From assembly GCA_050996405.1 (NCBI GenBank), contig JBPCRW010000131.1, forward strand, positions 1-10,420: a stretch of DNA of 10,420 bases, given 5' to 3'. This stretch comes from JBPCRW01 sp050996405. GTDB taxonomy: Bacteria > Acidobacteriota > Blastocatellia > Pyrinomonadales > Pyrinomonadaceae. The notes below the pieces were generated by a model. That model ran no database searches, had not been told where the DNA came from, and was given only the letters and a program-made list of their open reading frames with translations. Positions 8,240-10,420 of this stretch are shown piece by piece. How positions within the stretch are numbered: position 1 is the stretch's first letter; every line of letters starts with the position of its first letter. Position numbers and translations under genes: made by a program.

Positions 8240-8890
8240 AAAATCAATTCGAGCGTTACGAACAATTTCCAGATACCGCGCGGCGCGTTCGGAAATTATT
8301 CCGGCTTGACCGCCGCGAATCGCTTTTAGGTCAACGAGGTCGCCGCCGACTCCGACGGCTTCCGCGCCGGCTTTGATAAAATCGGCGGCGGTGGCAAGCG
8401 ACACGCCGCCCGTCGGAATCAGTTTAATATCGGGAAGCGGTGCTTTTAGCGATTTTAAATAGCTCGCTCCGCCGAGCGCGTTAGCGGGAAAAACTTTGAC
8501 AAAATCCGCGCCCGCGTTCCACGCCGTCACGATTTCGGTCGGCGTTAACGCGCCCGGCATTACAACAATTTCGCGCTCGTTGCAGGATTTTATTGTTTCC
8601 AGATCGAGCGCGGGGCTGATGACGAAACGCGCTCCGGCGGCGATACATTTTCGCGCGGTTTCCGCATCCAAAACAGTTCCCGCGCCGATTAAAATTTCGT
8701 CGCCGTAAGTTTGCGCCAAATCCCGAATCAATTCCAGCGCGTCGGGAACGGTCATCGTTATTTCGACAATCGAAATTCCGCCGCCTTTGACGGCTCTGAC
8801 AATCTGCGCGGCTTCGTCGCGCGAGTCGGCGCGAATGACGGGCAGCACGCCGACGGCTTTGATTTGTTCAACAACTTGTTTTTTATTCAT
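8219..8890 (-). CDS. eda: KDPG/KHG aldolase (2-dehydro-3-deoxy-phosphogluconate aldolase)
   Basis: The 223-aa class I aldolase cleaves 2-keto-3-deoxy-6-phosphogluconate (and often 4-hydroxy-2-oxoglutarate) to pyruvate and glyceraldehyde 3-phosphate. Visible signatures are VLPVIR (15-20), the catalytic glutamate in IVEIT (E43), the strand and loop IGAGTV (68-73), ARFVISP (87-93), and the Schiff-base lysine in FVKVFPA (K132), followed by a GGV phosphate-binding segment. Length fits the family. It is transcribed towards the SDR operon and away from the kinase. The last ~9 codons and the stop lie in repeat copy 1, so the extreme C-terminus (FAETRAE) is probably not native family sequence; the catalytic core is intact. 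Together with the kinase it completes a phosphorylative route for 2-keto-3-deoxygluconate. No clear ribosome binding site precedes the ATG. Confidence 0.93.
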   Translation of the reverse strand: MNKKQVVEQIKAVGVLPVIRADSRDEAAQIVRAVKGGGISIVEITMTVPDALELIRDLAQTYGDEILIGAGTVLDAETARKCIAAGARFVISPALDLETIKSCNEREIVVMPGALTPTEIVTAWNAGADFVKVFPANALGGASYLKSLKAPLPDIKLIPTGGVSLATAADFIKAGAEAVGVGGDLVDLKAIRGGQAGIISERAARYLEIVRNARIDFAETRAE

Positions 8891-8916
8891 TCGGAATTTT
8901 AACTTGTCTCAATTTT

Positions 8917-8982
8917 GCAGAATCCCGCACTTCGTCAAGGCGCGATTGGCAAAAAACACACTTACTGCGTGCGTGTTTCCGC
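8917..8982 (+). repeat. 66-bp palindromic repeat, copy 2
   Basis: Direct-oriented relative of the copy at 8171-8239, lying between the divergent aldolase and kinase genes. It starts GCAGAATCC and ends GTTTCCGC. The hairpin is weaker here (8954-8961 against 8971-8978, 7 of 8 pairs) but the loop core CTTACT is kept. The short loop that reads GAA in copy 1 reads TTC here, as if the small hairpin had been inverted. It lies upstream of both genes and could influence either promoter. Confidence 0.6.
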
Positions 8983-8985
8983 ATT

Positions 8986-9010
8986 TTGAGAAAGTCCTAT
9001 AAATTATAAT
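8986..9010 (+). promoter_or_regulatory. Possible promoter for the kinase gene
   Basis: A perfect TATAAT (9005-9010) lies 52 nt before the kinase ATG in an A/T-rich stretch. The nearest -35-like element, TTGAGA (8986-8991), is only 13 nt away, shorter than the usual ~17, so this is a -10-led guess. It sits immediately downstream of repeat copy 2. Confidence 0.35.
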
Positions 9011-9062
9011 CGAATTCGTCGCGTTAAATCGAATCCGCGAAACTAAATTAAAAGACTGCAAA

Positions 9063-10124
9063 ATGAACTTAAACATTAAATCTAAATCAGAATGCCTTTG
9101 GGATTTCGTCGCGCTCGGCGAAGTGATGCTGCGCTTTGACCCGGAAAATGACCGCATTCACAATGCGACGAGTTTTCGCGTTTTTGAAGGCGGCGGCGAA
9201 TATAATGTCGCCCGAAATTTGTCAAAAGTTTTTCGCCAGAAAACGGCGATTGTGACGGCTCTGGCGCGAAATCAAATCGGCGAACTGGTCGAAGATTTAA
9301 TCTGGCGCGGCGGCGTGGACACGACAGAAATTTTGTGGCGCGAAACCGACGGCATCAGTCACAAAACGCGCAACGGAATTTATTTTATCGAGCGCGGTTT
9401 CGGACTGCGCGCGCCCGTCGGCTGTTCCGACAGAGGAAATACGGCAGTTTCGCAATTGCATCAGGGCGACGTTGACTGGAAAAAGATCTTTGCCGAAAGA
9501 GGCGCGCGCTGGTTTCACACCGGCGGAATTTTTGCGGGACTTTCGGAAACCACGCCCGCCGTCGCGCTCGAAGCGATGAAAATCGCCAAGGAAAACGGCG
9601 CGATTGTTTCCTACGATTTGAATTACCGCGCCTCTCTCTGGTCTGACAAAGGCGGGCGAATTGCCGCCGACAGCCTTAATGCAGAGCTTTTAGAATTTGC
9701 CGATGTCATTTTTGGTGTCGAAGGTTTTAACGCCCGTTTAGCCGATTACGACGAAAACGCCTTTCGCGCGGCGACCGATAAAATTTTTGAAAAACATTCA
9801 AGTATCAAAATTGCGGCGACGACTTTAAGAGATATAAACTCGACGGGTTTGCATAATTTAAGCGCGGCAGCCCGCGCGGGTGACGAAATTTTCAAAGCCG
9901 CCGATTACGAAAACCTCGCCGTTTTAGACCGCGTTGGCAGCGGCGACGCTTTTGCTGCCGGTTTAATTTACGGCTTGCTGAACGAAAAAGATATTTCCTA
10001 TTCGCTAAACTGCGCTCTCGCAAATTCCGCGCTGACTTTAACTACGCTCGGCGACGGTTCGGCGGCGAAACTGACGGAAATCGAGAATCTGATTGCCAGC
10101 CGCGCGCTTAGTCTTAACCGCTAA
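9063..10124 (+). CDS. PfkB-family sugar kinase, probable 2-keto-3-deoxygluconate kinase
   Basis: The 353-aa ribokinase-fold enzyme is predicted to phosphorylate 2-keto-3-deoxygluconate to KDPG with ATP. It shows FVALGEVMLRF (15-25), the substrate-loop glycines FEGGGEYNVARN (41-52), RNGIYFIERGFGLRAP (103-118), SYDLNYR (183-189), and the PfkB signature with catalytic Asp in DRVGSGDAFAAG (289-300, D295). Length is at the upper end for the family; the first ~13 residues are a charged extension, so an internal start is possible, but no better-placed ATG is seen. It is divergent from the aldolase that would use its product, with a 172-bp shared upstream region. No Shine-Dalgarno is visible. The exact sugar acid is inferred from the aldolase neighbour. 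Confidence 0.87.
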   Translation: MNLNIKSKSECLWDFVALGEVMLRFDPENDRIHNATSFRVFEGGGEYNVARNLSKVFRQKTAIVTALARNQIGELVEDLIWRGGVDTTEILWRETDGISHKTRNGIYFIERGFGLRAPVGCSDRGNTAVSQLHQGDVDWKKIFAERGARWFHTGGIFAGLSETTPAVALEAMKIAKENGAIVSYDLNYRASLWSDKGGRIAADSLNAELLEFADVIFGVEGFNARLADYDENAFRAATDKIFEKHSSIKIAATTLRDINSTGLHNLSAAARAGDEIFKAADYENLAVLDRVGSGDAFAAGLIYGLLNEKDISYSLNCALANSALTLTTLGDGSAAKLTEIENLIASRALSLNR

Positions 10125-10187
10125 AAACAAAGTAATAAATATTTTTATTCTTCAATTGTAGATTCTGAATTTATAAATCTTTTTACA

Positions 10188-10365
10188 AATTGTGCGCAAT
10201 TCCAGTCAGGACCCATCGGGTAGGGAACGCTAGGCGCGGACGGATGATTTCGGTAGAGTCGTCGAGGTGGTCGAGCCGGAAGCGAATTGTCTGGATAATG
10301 AGATAGGATGAAGCGGCTGACCGGTGTCGCTCGCCGTGGCATAATGCTCCCGGCAAATTAACAGT
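10188..10365 (+). ncRNA. Candidate IS110 bridge RNA in the element's left end
   Basis: About 180 nt of non-coding DNA separate the putative element boundary from the transposase promoter and ribosome binding site, close to the size of the known IS621 bridge RNA (177 nt). Hand-found pairing includes a 5' hairpin AATTG/CAATT (10188-10201), TCCAG with CTGGA (10201-10205 and 10291-10295) enclosing CGCT/AGCG (10228-10231 and 10281-10284) and GGC/GCC (10233-10235 and 10275-10277), and a 3' hairpin CGGC/GCCG (about 10313-10335) with inner GAC/GTC. Several small stem-loops with internal loops are what a two-guide bridge RNA needs, but the arms are short and the guide loops cannot be assigned without the element's other end. 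Ends are approximate. Confidence 0.45.
10317..10345 (+). promoter_or_regulatory. Sigma70-like promoter for the transposase
   Basis: CTGACC (10317-10322, four of six matches to the -35 consensus) and CATAAT (10340-10345, five of six to the -10 consensus) are separated by the ideal 17 nt. Transcription would start near 10352, giving a short leader before the ribosome binding site. It overlaps the 3' part of the candidate bridge RNA. Confidence 0.5.
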
Positions 10366-10370
10366 GGAGG
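10366..10370 (+). promoter_or_regulatory. Strong Shine-Dalgarno of the transposase gene
   Basis: GGAGG lies 9 nt upstream of the ATG at 10380. It is the only near-consensus ribosome binding site in the window; the other gene starts lack one. This fixes the transposase start and marks the sequence as foreign in style. Confidence 0.75.
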
Positions 10371-10379
10371 TCAGCGAAA

Positions 10380-10420
10380 ATGGAATACGTTGGATTTGAT
10401 TTAGGAAAAGCGAACTCGCA
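10380..10420 (+). CDS. IS110-family transposase, N-terminal 13 codons only (truncated by window end)
   Basis: The 13 readable codons encode MEYVGFDLGKANS. The pattern of a short beta strand, then Gly-Phe-Asp-Leu-Gly-Lys, matches the N-terminus of IS110 transposases, whose RuvC-like DEDD domain has its first catalytic aspartate here (D7). The best support is the combination of this motif, a strong ribosome binding site and a long structured leader after a normal gene end. Other RNase H-fold ATPases (sugar kinases, ROK proteins) also begin with a Gly-x-Asp-x-Gly pattern, so the family call rests on short sequence. The gene continues beyond the window. Confidence 0.7.
   Translation, partial: MEYVGFDLGKANS

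Larger units (their letters stand above)
10188..10420 (+). mobile_element. Left end of an IS110-family insertion sequence (cut by window edge)
   Basis: Downstream of the kinase an A/T-rich stretch (10125-10187) changes to GC-richer, structured non-coding sequence, followed by the start of an IS110-type transposase. IS110-group elements carry a long non-coding left end upstream of the transposase and usually lack classic terminal inverted repeats, so the exact boundary cannot be placed by eye; 10188 is the start of a small perfect hairpin (AATTG/CAATT). The right end is outside the window. The element lies 3' of the kinase stop and does not interrupt it. Confidence 0.65.

Noticed and set aside
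8171..8982. CRISPR array
   Set aside because: Only two diverged copies about 750 bp apart, with a gene between them; there are no regular spacers and no cas genes.
10125..10160. A/T-rich inverted repeat after the kinase as an intrinsic terminator
   Set aside because: The AATAAA/TTTATT arms contain no G-C pairs and the stem is too weak; it looks like ordinary A/T-rich spacer.
10145..10342. 65-residue open frame on the minus strand across the IS110 left end
   Set aside because: Low-complexity Pro/Arg composition and no ribosome binding site; the region is better explained as structured non-coding DNA of the element.

Overview
The window looks like part of a chromosome from a free-living, polysaccharide-degrading Gram-negative bacterium. 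Moderate GC, a Tat-secreted glycosidase next to a large family-38-like glycosidase, tightly packed sugar-acid genes and almost no Shine-Dalgarno sequences together suggest an Acidobacteriota-like genome (Blastocatellia or Pyrinomonadaceae type). That assignment is a style-based inference, not a demonstration. The first ~100 bases are abnormally rich in G and T runs and look like a poor-quality contig edge, so the N-terminus of the first gene is unreliable.

Region 1 (15-8138, + strand) is a carbohydrate-catabolic operon. It encodes a GH38-like alpha-mannosidase (952 aa as read), a Tat-exported six-hairpin (alpha/alpha-barrel) glycosidase, a mandelate racemase/enolase-superfamily sugar-acid dehydratase of glucarate-dehydratase type, a fumarylacetoacetate-hydrolase-family protein and an SDR dehydrogenase. 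The last four genes are spaced 16, 4 and 4 nt apart. A 90-nt gap with an 8-nt tandem repeat and its mirrored complement separates the first two. Directly after the SDR, at the same 4-nt spacing, an 8-codon ORF stops just before a repeat. It may be the remnant of a lost operon gene.

Region 2 (8171-10124) holds a KDPG/KHG aldolase (eda-like, - strand) and a divergent PfkB-family kinase of 2-keto-3-deoxygluconate kinase type (+ strand). Two diverged copies of a 66-69 bp palindromic repeat, in direct orientation, flank the aldolase, and the first supplies its last codons and stop. Dehydratase, kinase and aldolase would form a phosphorylative 2-keto-3-deoxy sugar-acid route. Dehydratase, SDR and FAH-family hydrolase resemble the non-phosphorylative 2,4-diketo-3-deoxy route known for L-fuconate and L-rhamnonate. 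Both branches lie in this one locus.

Region 3 (about 10188-10420) is the left end of an IS110-family insertion sequence. The window ends 13 codons into the transposase (first DEDD aspartate at residue 7). About 190 nt of structured non-coding DNA precede it, in the place where IS110 elements encode their bridge RNA, the dual-guide RNA that specifies target and donor. The transposase has a sigma70-like promoter and a GGAGG ribosome binding site, both unlike the neighbouring genes. This end is the most interesting part of the window, but the rest of the element lies outside it.
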